38,332 bases of DNA from an uncultured Burkholderiales bacterium (GTDB lineage Bacteria; Pseudomonadota; Gammaproteobacteria; Burkholderiales; Burkholderiaceae_C), in NCBI GenBank assembly GCA_903961095.1, contig CAJCDH010000128.1, positions 1-38,332 of the forward strand, given 5' to 3'. Numbering within the stretch: the first letter of the stretch is position 1; the number at the start of each line of letters is the position of its first letter. Positions 16,617 through 24,544 of the stretch are shown in pieces. Made by a program: the position numbers and the translations under genes. The notes beneath the pieces are model-generated. The model had not been told where the DNA came from. It saw only the letters and a list, made by a program, of their open reading frames with translations, and searched no databases.

Positions 16617-17810
16617 ATGGAAAACACAGTTGATTCTCCCATCGTGCTGGAAGATTATCCAGCAAGCCGTCCTTCCCTTCGAATTGCGGTTGTCACAGAA
16701 ACATGGCCACCTGAAGTCAATGGTGTTGCGGTTACTTTGGCCAAGCTGGTTCAAGGTTTGAGCCATCGCAATCATGATGTCCAATTGATACGGCCTCGTC
16801 AAACAAAAAATGATGGCAACTTGAACGATTCCAATCTTGAAGAAGTTTTGATGCGAGGCATGCCTATTCCGCGCTATCCAGAATTAAAACTAGGTTTACC
16901 CAGTAAAAAAACGCTGGTCAAAACTTGGACTTCGCGCCGTCCTGATGTGGTTCATATTGCAACCGAAGGGCCACTGGGCTGGTCTGCACTTCAAGCGGCA
17001 AAGGTACTAAAATTGCCTGTGACATCCGATTTTCGAACCAATTTTCAAAGCTATTCAAAGCATTACGGCGTGGGGTGGTTGCGCAAGCCAATTGTTGCCT
17101 ATTTGCGTAAATTTCACAACGCAACAGCATGTACCATGGTTCCCACTAAGGAGCTTCAAAGAACACTCATTGACAATGGTTTTATAAACCTCAAAGTGGT
17201 TTCCAGAGGTGTTGATACCAAGTTGTTCAATATGCTTAAACGCGACAATGGGCTTCGAAAATCTTGGGGTGCTAACGAGAATTCCAAAGTCATGATTTCA
17301 GTGGGCCGGATGGCGCCTGAAAAAAACTTAGAACAGGTTCTCAAATGCTTCGATGCTCTGCGTTTTATGGGAACGCAATTGAAGTTGGTCATGGTGGGGG
17401 ATGGCCCGCTGCGTGAACAATTCCAACTTCGATATCCAGACATCATTTTTCCTGGCATGTTGTCGCAAGCTGATTTGGCAGTTTATTACGCAAGCTCTGA
17501 TCTGTTTGTATTTCCAAGTCAAACAGAAACCTTCGGAAATGTCACTTTAGAAGCACTTGCCAGTGGAATTCCTGTTTTGGCTTTTGATTGTGCTGCAGCG
17601 CGTGACTGGGTCCAGCAGGGTGTCAATGGATGGTTGGTACCTGAGAATTATCCAACGGGCTTTGCTGAACAAGCCATGGCTATTTTCAAAACTCCTAACT
17701 TGTTAGAACAGGTCACTGCGAGTACCCGTCAGCAAGTGGTCCACCTAGATTGGGATCAAATTGCTGAGCAAGTTGAATCGGTTTTATGGGATGCCATTCG
17801 CATGAGGTAA
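16617..17810 (+). CDS. GT4 glycosyltransferase, likely lipid (diacylglycerol) glycosyltransferase of the Agt/SqdX/MgtA type
   Basis: 'IAVVTETWPPEVNGVAVTLAKLVQGLSHRNHDVQLIRPRQ', 'TSDFRTNFQSYSKHYGVGWL', 'VSRGVDTKLFN', 'SVGRMAPEKNLEQVLKCFD', 'FVFPSQTETFGNVTLEALASGIPVLAFDCAA'. Confidence 0.85.
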   Translation: MENTVDSPIVLEDYPASRPSLRIAVVTETWPPEVNGVAVTLAKLVQGLSHRNHDVQLIRPRQTKNDGNLNDSNLEEVLMRGMPIPRYPELKLGLPSKKTLVKTWTSRRPDVVHIATEGPLGWSALQAAKVLKLPVTSDFRTNFQSYSKHYGVGWLRKPIVAYLRKFHNATACTMVPTKELQRTLIDNGFINLKVVSRGVDTKLFNMLKRDNGLRKSWGANENSKVMISVGRMAPEKNLEQVLKCFDALRFMGTQLKLVMVGDGPLREQFQLRYPDIIFPGMLSQADLAVYYASSDLFVFPSQTETFGNVTLEALASGIPVLAFDCAAARDWVQQGVNGWLVPENYPTGFAEQAMAIFKTPNLLEQVTASTRQQVVHLDWDQIAEQVESVLWDAIRMR

Positions 17811-19033
17811 AGGATGCCTAGGGTCATGAAGATGCCCATCAATGTCATCACCCATTTCAGTGGAAACTCCAAGGCCAGGAGCCCACTGTAAACGCCTAAC
17901 ATGATCATGACACTGGCATTCTCATTGAAGCCTTGAACGGCAATAGAGCGGCCCGCTGTCAGCAACTTATAGCCTCTATTTTGCAAAAGTGCATTCATAG
18001 GGACCATCAACATGCCGCCAGCAAAGCCTGTTAAAAGCATCAATGGAATGGCAATCCAGAGTGATGTTGAAAATACCAAGGCAGGCAAAGAGATGCCTAA
18101 CCAGAGACCCAGTGGCAAAACCCTGTAAGCCTGGTGAAGCGCCACCATATGTCCAGCCATACCTGCACCAAAAATAACACCAAATGCAACTACCGCTTGT
18201 AGCAAGCTGGCTTGTTCTAATGGCATGTCAAGTGCTTCCTTGGCCCATAGCAATACCGCAAATTGCACAACTGCGCCTACACCCCAAAAAAGTGTGGTCA
18301 CAGCCAATGACAATTTACCGACGGCGTCTTTCCAAAGTATTCGGTTGCTTTGTAAAAAATTCTTAAAAAGTGCAATGGGCTTCATGCTTTGCTGCACATA
18401 TTTGATATCAACATGGGGAATGCCAAAGTTGAGCATGGCTGCTGCGATGTAGATCACAATCAAAGACAGAAGAGGACCCGCATATTGGGTTTGAATAGGC
18501 AGATTCAAATGCTGAATAAAACCCTGATTGAGCAATGCCATGTGCTCGAAGTTCTTAGAAGCAACAAGCAGTCCCCCGCAAGCCGTACCCAAAATGACCG
18601 ACATGACCACGGTGACTTCTAACCAACCGTTGGCTTTGACCAAATGCTCTGCAGGAACTGTCTCAGTCACTAGACCATATTTGGCGGGTGCGTAGGCAGA
18701 CGCAGCCATCCCCACAATGGCAAAAGCAAGCATGGGATGAAAACTGGTGAAGATAAACGCTACGCCTACTACTTTCAATGCATTCATACAAGCCATCAGT
18801 TTGGCTTTGGCGTAAGCATCGGCAAGCGGCCCCATCAGGGGTGCTAAAAATACATAAGAAAGTGTGAAAGAAAACTTGAGAAGAGGTGCCCACCATCCAG
18901 CATAGCCTTGCTCACTGAGAAAGGCGATTCCCAAAATTAGAAAAGCATTGTCAGCCAGACCTGATGCAAATTGAGCGCTGATCAGGTAGAAGAAACCCTT
19001 TGGCATATTTGACTTATGCCGATGCTTCCTCAA
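17756..19033 (-). CDS. lplT: LplT-like MFS lysophospholipid transporter
   Basis: 425 aa, 12 TM-like; 'FFYLISAQFASGLADNAFLILGIAFL', 'FLAPLMGPLADAYAKAKLMACMNALKVVG', 'YAPAKYGLVTETVPAEHLVKANGWLEVTVVMSVILGTACGGLL'. Confidence 0.85.
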   Translation of the reverse strand: MRKHRHKSNMPKGFFYLISAQFASGLADNAFLILGIAFLSEQGYAGWWAPLLKFSFTLSYVFLAPLMGPLADAYAKAKLMACMNALKVVGVAFIFTSFHPMLAFAIVGMAASAYAPAKYGLVTETVPAEHLVKANGWLEVTVVMSVILGTACGGLLVASKNFEHMALLNQGFIQHLNLPIQTQYAGPLLSLIVIYIAAAMLNFGIPHVDIKYVQQSMKPIALFKNFLQSNRILWKDAVGKLSLAVTTLFWGVGAVVQFAVLLWAKEALDMPLEQASLLQAVVAFGVIFGAGMAGHMVALHQAYRVLPLGLWLGISLPALVFSTSLWIAIPLMLLTGFAGGMLMVPMNALLQNRGYKLLTAGRSIAVQGFNENASVMIMLGVYSGLLALEFPLKWVMTLMGIFMTLGILYLMRMASHKTDSTCSAI

Positions 19034-20435
19034 CGTTTTGCTGAGTTCGGCCTGCCTTGAAATTCAAAGCCAACTGATTGCGCCTGCCAATACCTTGGTA
19101 GGCAATTCCCAAATCTTCAAGCAATTGAGGGTCATACAAATTGCGACCATCTAAAATGAAAGCTTGATTCATGCAAGCTTTAAGCGCTTCAAAATCGGGA
19201 TGATGGAATGTCTTCCATTCTGTGACGACCAAAAGCGCATCTGCATTGTTGGCAGCTTCGTAGGCTGAGTCGGCCATATGAAAACGGCTTAAATCAGCTT
19301 TGTTTGGGATGTCGTGGGCCACAGCTTCAGATCCTTCTTTAGAAACAAGAGGATCAAAAGCGCTAACTTGTGCGCCACGTCGAAGCAGTTCTTGAATGAT
19401 GACGCGGCTAGGAGCTTCTCGCATGTCATCTGTATTGGGCTTGAATGCCAAACCCCAAATTGCAAACTTGAGACCACTGAAATTGTCTCCAAAATGCTGA
19501 ATCAAACGTGAGACAAGTAAAGTTTTTTGCTGATCATTGACATTTTCAACGGCGGTGACAACCTTCATCTGACTGCCGCAATCTAAGGCCGTTTGAATCA
19601 GTGCGCGTGTGTCTTTTGGAAAACAGCTGCCACCATAGCCAGTACCCGCATACAAGAAGTCGTGCCCAATGCGTTGATCTGCTCCGATGCCCCTGCGAAT
19701 GCTGTCGATGTCTGCTCCCAGTAAATCGGACAGGTTGGCAATTTCATTCATGAAAGAAATTCGTGTTGCCAACATGGCATTGGCAGCATATTTTGTGAGC
19801 TCGGCACTTCGAACCCCCATCCAGATAGTGCGCGCATGGTGTCTGTTGAAGCTGGAGTAAAGAAGCTCCATTTTTTGGTGGACAGTCTTGTAATTAGGAC
19901 CTTCATCCAAACCAATCACAATACGGTCAGGGTGCATGAAGTCTTTAATTGCTGCACCTTCTTTCAAGAATTCTGGATTAGAGATAACTTCAAATAATGA
20001 GTCTGTAATGCCTCGTTTGTTCAATTCATCTTGCAGACATTTTTGAACGCGATAGGCGGTACCCACTGGCACCGTGGATTTATTCACAATGACTTTGAAT
20101 TTTTTCAAATGACGGCCTATTTGGCTGGCTACTGCCAAGACATGCTGCAAATCAGCAGAGCCATCTTCTTTAGACGGGGTGCCAACTGCAATAAATATGA
20201 CTTCACCATGTTCAACGGCCTGCGCCATGTCTGTGGTGAAGTGAATTCGACCTTCAGCCCTGTTCCGAGCCATGAGTTCTTGGAGACCAGGCTCATAAAT
20301 GGGTAAGCCAGCAGCGTTGAGTGTGGCCACTTTTTGGGTATCACTGTCAATGCAAATAACTTGGTGGCCTAGGTCTGCCAAACATCCGCCCGTAACCAAG
20401 CCTACGTAACCAGCGCCAACGATTGAAATTTTCAT
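19014..20435 (-). CDS. ugd: UDP-glucose 6-dehydrogenase
   Basis: 473 aa; 'MKISIVGAGYVGLVTGGCLADLGHQVICIDSD', 'NKSTVPVGTAYRV', 'SNPEFLKEGAAIKDFMHPDRIVIG', 'GTGYGGSCFPKDTRAL', 'WGLAFKPNTDDMREAPS'. Confidence 0.97.
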   Translation of the reverse strand: MKISIVGAGYVGLVTGGCLADLGHQVICIDSDTQKVATLNAAGLPIYEPGLQELMARNRAEGRIHFTTDMAQAVEHGEVIFIAVGTPSKEDGSADLQHVLAVASQIGRHLKKFKVIVNKSTVPVGTAYRVQKCLQDELNKRGITDSLFEVISNPEFLKEGAAIKDFMHPDRIVIGLDEGPNYKTVHQKMELLYSSFNRHHARTIWMGVRSAELTKYAANAMLATRISFMNEIANLSDLLGADIDSIRRGIGADQRIGHDFLYAGTGYGGSCFPKDTRALIQTALDCGSQMKVVTAVENVNDQQKTLLVSRLIQHFGDNFSGLKFAIWGLAFKPNTDDMREAPSRVIIQELLRRGAQVSAFDPLVSKEGSEAVAHDIPNKADLSRFHMADSAYEAANNADALLVVTEWKTFHHPDFEALKACMNQAFILDGRNLYDPQLLEDLGIAYQGIGRRNQLALNFKAGRTQQNVEEASA

Positions 20436-20484
20436 GGTGATCTCCTTGAATGAACTTATTTTGGAGATTGAAAATTTCTGTGTC

Positions 20485-20513
20485 GTGACTAATTCGTGTA
20501 TTTTTCGTGACGG
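20485..20513 (-). promoter_or_regulatory. Candidate three-unit Pho box for ugd-lplT
   Basis: Minus strand CCGTCAC-GAAA-AATACAC-GAAT-TAGTCAC: three related 7-mers at 11-bp period, ~50-80 bp upstream of ugd. Confidence 0.55.
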
Positions 20514-20543
20514 TTATGTGCTTTGAAAAATGTCATCAAGGGC

Positions 20544-21632
20544 CTATTTGCTAGGAATAAGTCTTCTCCAATGCAAATTGAATTCAGTGTGTAAGTACCA
20601 AATCAACACAATCAGCGTACTTGTGCCATGGACAATTAGCATCATGCCGCCAAAAGTTACGGTGCCATCTGCAATCAAGCGTTTACCAATGGTCAGCATG
20701 TTGTAGTAGCCTACAAAACACAGGAGGGCCATGCCCAATGAATAGCTTCTCCCAATCCGTGGATTGACGCTTGCAATTTGAACAGCTAGAAGAGCTAAGT
20801 TGATGGCGGCTATAAACAACCCAATTCTCCAGAAAAGTTCTCCTTGGTTGATGCGATCCTTGCTTTTAAAAAGCTCAGCTGTGCCCAGCATTTGGCTCTG
20901 CATGCCAGATAAAACTTGACGACTTGTGGGGTCTAACCAATACTTGAATTGATTAAATTCAGTCGACCGCACTTCACCAGTTTGGTGGTCTATGACTGTT
21001 TGTTGCCCTTGACTCAAAGCTAAAAACTTGTCTTTATTCAGCCACTCGATGCTGCCTGCTTTGGCCGTCGTAATGGTCTCGAGGTGAGCATCTATGTTTG
21101 AAATAAACACACTGCTGGCCTCGTCATCACTTTTCTGTTTCTTTTCAATGAAAAAGACCATTTGTTTAGATTTTGATTCTTGAAACTGACCTGGGCTGAC
21201 CCTTTCTATGTCGCTTCTCTTTTCAAAGTTATCTTTCAAATACTGCGTTTGTTCATTGCTCCAAGGCCAAGCAAAAAGTGCCAGTATTGCAATGGTCAAT
21301 ACGATGGGCCAAGAAAAATAGAAGAGCGGTTTTAGAAATTTGGTAAGACTTACGCCACTTGAAAACCAGATCACCATTTCACTGTCGAGGTACATTCGTG
21401 AAAATGTGTAGACCACCGATACAAACAAACTCAAGGTCAAAATGGGGCCTGCATTGCCAATACCATTGAGGCCGATCAGCAAGATCACCTCGGAGGGATC
21501 GACTTTGCCCTTTGACGCCTGGCCCAAAATTCGAATGAGCATGATGGTCATGACAATGGTAAATAGGATGACCGTTGCCCCCCCAAAATTCCGAAGCAAA
21601 TCTTTTTGAATACTTTTTTGAAATAGATTCAT
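20544..21632 (-). CDS. lptF: LptF-type LPS-export ABC permease, no adjacent lptG
   Basis: 362 aa; 'MTIMLIRILGQASKGKVDPSEVILLIGLNGIGNAGPILTLSLFVSVVYTFSRMYLDSEMVIWFSSGVSLTKFLKPLFYFSWPIV', 'WPWSNEQTQYLKDNFEKRSDIERVSPGQFQES'. Confidence 0.9.
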   Translation of the reverse strand: MNLFQKSIQKDLLRNFGGATVILFTIVMTIMLIRILGQASKGKVDPSEVILLIGLNGIGNAGPILTLSLFVSVVYTFSRMYLDSEMVIWFSSGVSLTKFLKPLFYFSWPIVLTIAILALFAWPWSNEQTQYLKDNFEKRSDIERVSPGQFQESKSKQMVFFIEKKQKSDDEASSVFISNIDAHLETITTAKAGSIEWLNKDKFLALSQGQQTVIDHQTGEVRSTEFNQFKYWLDPTSRQVLSGMQSQMLGTAELFKSKDRINQGELFWRIGLFIAAINLALLAVQIASVNPRIGRSYSLGMALLCFVGYYNMLTIGKRLIADGTVTFGGMMLIVHGTSTLIVLIWYLHTEFNLHWRRLIPSK

Positions 21633-21665
21633 CTCATCACTGATCCATTTGTGTCAACTTTGAGC

Positions 21666-22670
21666 TTACACCGGATTCCATTTTCCCAACCACTCAACCA
21701 TCTCAAGCAAGCCATCTTCAAGGCTTGTATGAGGCCAGTCACCAATCAGTTGTCTCAGTTTCTCTTCACTGGCGCAGGTAAGCGGCACGTCAGAAACTTG
21801 CATTGGCAATAACTCAATCACTGGTTCAAGCTTTAAAACCTTTGCCAGTGTTTGCACAAACTCAGTGACTTGAACAGGATTTGAATGCCCAACGTTCACC
21901 ACATCTGCATAAGTTTGATTGATGCCGCGCTCAATGAGACGGCCAATTGCGAATACGGTGTCACCTACAAACGTGAAATCGCGCTGCAATAAGCCGCTCC
22001 CAAACAATTGAATGGCTTGTTGTTTGCGCATTTTCTGGGCAAAGATAAATGGCGCCATGTCTAGCCGACCCCAAGGCCCGTAGACTGTGAAAAATCTCAG
22101 ACCCAATGAAGGTGTTTGGTATTGTGCGAAATATGCTTTGGCCATCTGCTCATTGGCGATCTTGGTGGCAGCGTAGAAAGATTCAGGCGTGTCACATCGA
22201 TCGGTCTCTTTAAATGGCGCCTCTGTTCTTGCGCCATACACGCTGGAGGAGCTGGCGTATAAGAATTGCTTAATGCCATGCGTGTTACAAGCGTCAAGGA
22301 CATTCGCAAACCCATTCAAATTCGATTTAACGAAGTCCATCGGTGATTTGACTGAGTGTCTGACTCCTGCTTGAGCCGCTAGGTGGACGACGACATCAGG
22401 TTCTATTTTTTGAAACAATTTGGAAACAGAAGCGTGATCAGAAATGTCTATCGATTGGTATTCAATGTCATTTCTCTTTAAAAAATGTGCAATTCGATCA
22501 GATCTGAGGCGCTGGAGAGCTAGGTGGTGTAAATCGCCCACATCGAAAAACTGATTTCTAAAGTTGAAAATATCACAAGCCACAACTTCGTAGCCAAGTT
22601 CGCTCAAGTGCTCGGCCAGCTTAGATCCAATAAATCCTGCAGCACCTGTGATCAGAACTTTTCTTGTCAT
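21666..22670 (-). CDS. NAD-dependent UDP-glucuronate 4-epimerase family protein (LpsL/Cap1J-like; product UDP-GalA)
   Basis: 334 aa SDR; 'VLITGAAGFIGSKLAEHL', 'VVHLAAQAGVRHSVKSPMDFVKSNLNGFANVLDAC', 'LYASSSSVYGARTEAPFKE', 'FYAATKIANEQMAKAY', 'GLRFFTVYGPWGRLDMAPFIF' match the GlcA 4-epimerase subfamily. Confidence 0.88.
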   Translation of the reverse strand: MTRKVLITGAAGFIGSKLAEHLSELGYEVVACDIFNFRNQFFDVGDLHHLALQRLRSDRIAHFLKRNDIEYQSIDISDHASVSKLFQKIEPDVVVHLAAQAGVRHSVKSPMDFVKSNLNGFANVLDACNTHGIKQFLYASSSSVYGARTEAPFKETDRCDTPESFYAATKIANEQMAKAYFAQYQTPSLGLRFFTVYGPWGRLDMAPFIFAQKMRKQQAIQLFGSGLLQRDFTFVGDTVFAIGRLIERGINQTYADVVNVGHSNPVQVTEFVQTLAKVLKLEPVIELLPMQVSDVPLTCASEEKLRQLIGDWPHTSLEDGLLEMVEWLGKWNPV

Positions 22671-22687
22671 TCAATCAATTTAGAAAA

Positions 22688-22727
22688 GTTTCATGACATT
22701 GTCATGAAACTTGGTTGAAATATTCAT
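22688..22727. promoter_or_regulatory. Bidirectional palindromic Pho box cluster
   Basis: GTTTCATGACA-T-TGTCATGAAAC is a perfect 23-bp inverted repeat (22688-22710). Plus strand has four units at 11-bp period: GTTTCAT-GACA-TTGTCAT-GAAA-CTTGGTT-GAAA-TATTCAT; minus strand has GTTTCAT-GACA-ATGTCAT. Confidence 0.75.
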
Positions 22728-22763
22728 GTAGCAAAAGGCCTTTGGCCTGATGCCGACTCATTT

Positions 22764-23576
22764 ATGAATACTTCTGTCACACACGACGCTTCTTCCAAAT
22801 TAATCCTACTTTCAGTTGGAATGCTTCTGTGCTTGAGTGTTTCTTTGAGTTTTTTACTCATTTCTTTTGAGCTCAATCAACTCTGGATGTTGAGCATTCA
22901 TGCCGCGCCCATACTGCCAACTTGGGTTTGGTCATTCATCAACATTGGCGGTGATGCATGGGTTGTTTTGCTCATTTTGCTGCTGGCTGAAAGGCGGCCT
23001 GGAGAAATAACTTCCTGGGTCCTTAAAACCTGGTTGACCGGTGCAGTGTTAGTTCAATTCTTCAAAATCTTCTTTCCCATGCCTAGACCTGCCAATGTCT
23101 TAGGCAAAGAGATGTTGTCATTGATTGACCACCCACCTATGTTCAGTGGGTCAATGCCTTCTGGGCACGCATTGGCTGCAGTTTCATGTGCACTCATTTT
23201 GTGCACGGTATTAAGACAAAGAGGCATTTCTCGTTCAATATTGTTGCTGATCTCGGTCTTTGCAGGTCTTGTTGCATGGGCCAGGGTGGCTGTGGGTGCA
23301 CATTGGCCGTCCGATGTCATTGCCGGCGTTGGATTGGCATTTTTTGTAGTCACTCTGACGCATTTTTGGGAGAGTAAGCACACCTGGAATCACTGGTTGA
23401 AGTCACAACATGGCACTTTGCTGCTTGCTTTGATTCACATTCTGATTGCACTGCATCTGCTTTCACCTCAATCCGACTTTTTCTTTGTCTACCTTTTTCA
23501 ATTGAGCTTGGCATGTCTTTCTTTGTTCAAGGCTATGTCACTCATCAAAGAATTTCTGAGGCTTAGAGCCTACTGA
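22764..23576 (+). CDS. PAP2-family membrane phosphatase
   Basis: 270 aa; KxxxxxxRP 'KIFFPMPRP', 'SGSMPSGHALAAVS', 'ARVAVGAHWPSDVIAGVGLAFF'. Confidence 0.9.
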   Translation: MNTSVTHDASSKLILLSVGMLLCLSVSLSFLLISFELNQLWMLSIHAAPILPTWVWSFINIGGDAWVVLLILLLAERRPGEITSWVLKTWLTGAVLVQFFKIFFPMPRPANVLGKEMLSLIDHPPMFSGSMPSGHALAAVSCALILCTVLRQRGISRSILLLISVFAGLVAWARVAVGAHWPSDVIAGVGLAFFVVTLTHFWESKHTWNHWLKSQHGTLLLALIHILIALHLLSPQSDFFFVYLFQLSLACLSLFKAMSLIKEFLRLRAY

Positions 23577-23587
23577 CCAGTCAAACG

Positions 23588-24544
23588 GTGATGCAACACT
23601 TAATCTCTGAAAACCATTTTGATTCACACATCCGCTTGAGGAAGTGGTTTTATCGAATTGCATTCTGGTTGCTTTCGATGGTTTTGCTCTTGGTTTTGGT
23701 TCGTCATTCCAACTGGGAGTTAACTTACACCCGCTTTCTAGATCTACCTGCATCTGTGAATTTCGTTTGCGTTTTAGGTTGGCTCTTGAGTTTTATTTTT
23801 CGAGCCCTTCGTTTTCGATTGGAATGGCAGTTCTTAGGCCCTGTCAATTTATGCCAAGCACTGCATGTCACCTTTCTTCACAATGCTGCCGTCGTTTTGG
23901 TCCCTTTCCGAGTAGGTGAGTTAGGGTATCCCGTCTTGGTTAGAAAATTATTTGATGTTTCTTGGCAAAAATGTATTCGAAGTTTGCTTTGGCTAAGATT
24001 TCAAGACGGCATTGTTCTCCTTGTCATCGCTTTTTTAATTTTGCCATTCTTCAGCCCTGAAGTCAGATTGCTGGTCTTGCTCTTGTGCGTTGCGCTGATG
24101 ATGTTGACCCAAAAGCATTGGTTTCGACTTTTGCGGTCAAGGCATTTCCTCATGCGTCAATTAAGAGCATTTCTCCATCAGCGGTCTAATGCCTGGGGCT
24201 GGTTTTGGTCTGCTGCCAACTGGATTTGCAAAATAAGCGTTGTTGCCATCATGCTCCAAAGTCTGACAGGGCTGCCTATCCTTCAAACTCTCAACGGTGC
24301 CTTGACTGGAGAGCTTTCAGCCATGCTACCCATCACGGGGCCAGCTGGTTTAGGAACCTACGAGGCTGCGGTGTGGTCGGGCCTTGGATTGCCTTGGACC
24401 GATATGAGAAATCTCATGGCCTGCGTCTTGTTTTCTCATTTATTTTTCCTTTTTATTTCCTTGTTAGGTGCTTTTATTTCCTTGTTACTTCATGGTTTAT
24501 GGTCGAACTCGATAAGTTCAAAAAGAGACAATGCGCATGTCTGA
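23588..24544 (+). CDS. Flippase-like integral membrane protein (LPG-synthase TM domain / UPF0104, AglD/YbhN/HpnL type)
   Basis: 318 aa; 'ALRFRLEWQFLGPVNLCQALHVTFLHNAAVVLVPFRVGELGYPVLVRKLFDVSW', 'GALTGELSAMLPITGPAGLGTYEAAVWSGLGLP'. Confidence 0.82.
   Translation: MMQHLISENHFDSHIRLRKWFYRIAFWLLSMVLLLVLVRHSNWELTYTRFLDLPASVNFVCVLGWLLSFIFRALRFRLEWQFLGPVNLCQALHVTFLHNAAVVLVPFRVGELGYPVLVRKLFDVSWQKCIRSLLWLRFQDGIVLLVIAFLILPFFSPEVRLLVLLLCVALMMLTQKHWFRLLRSRHFLMRQLRAFLHQRSNAWGWFWSAANWICKISVVAIMLQSLTGLPILQTLNGALTGELSAMLPITGPAGLGTYEAAVWSGLGLPWTDMRNLMACVLFSHLFFLFISLLGAFISLLLHGLWSNSISSKRDNAHV

Noticed and set aside
22688-22710. Inverted repeat considered as a rho-independent terminator
   Set aside because: Located between divergent starts, no T-tract, and contains Pho half-sites; a regulatory palindrome fits better.
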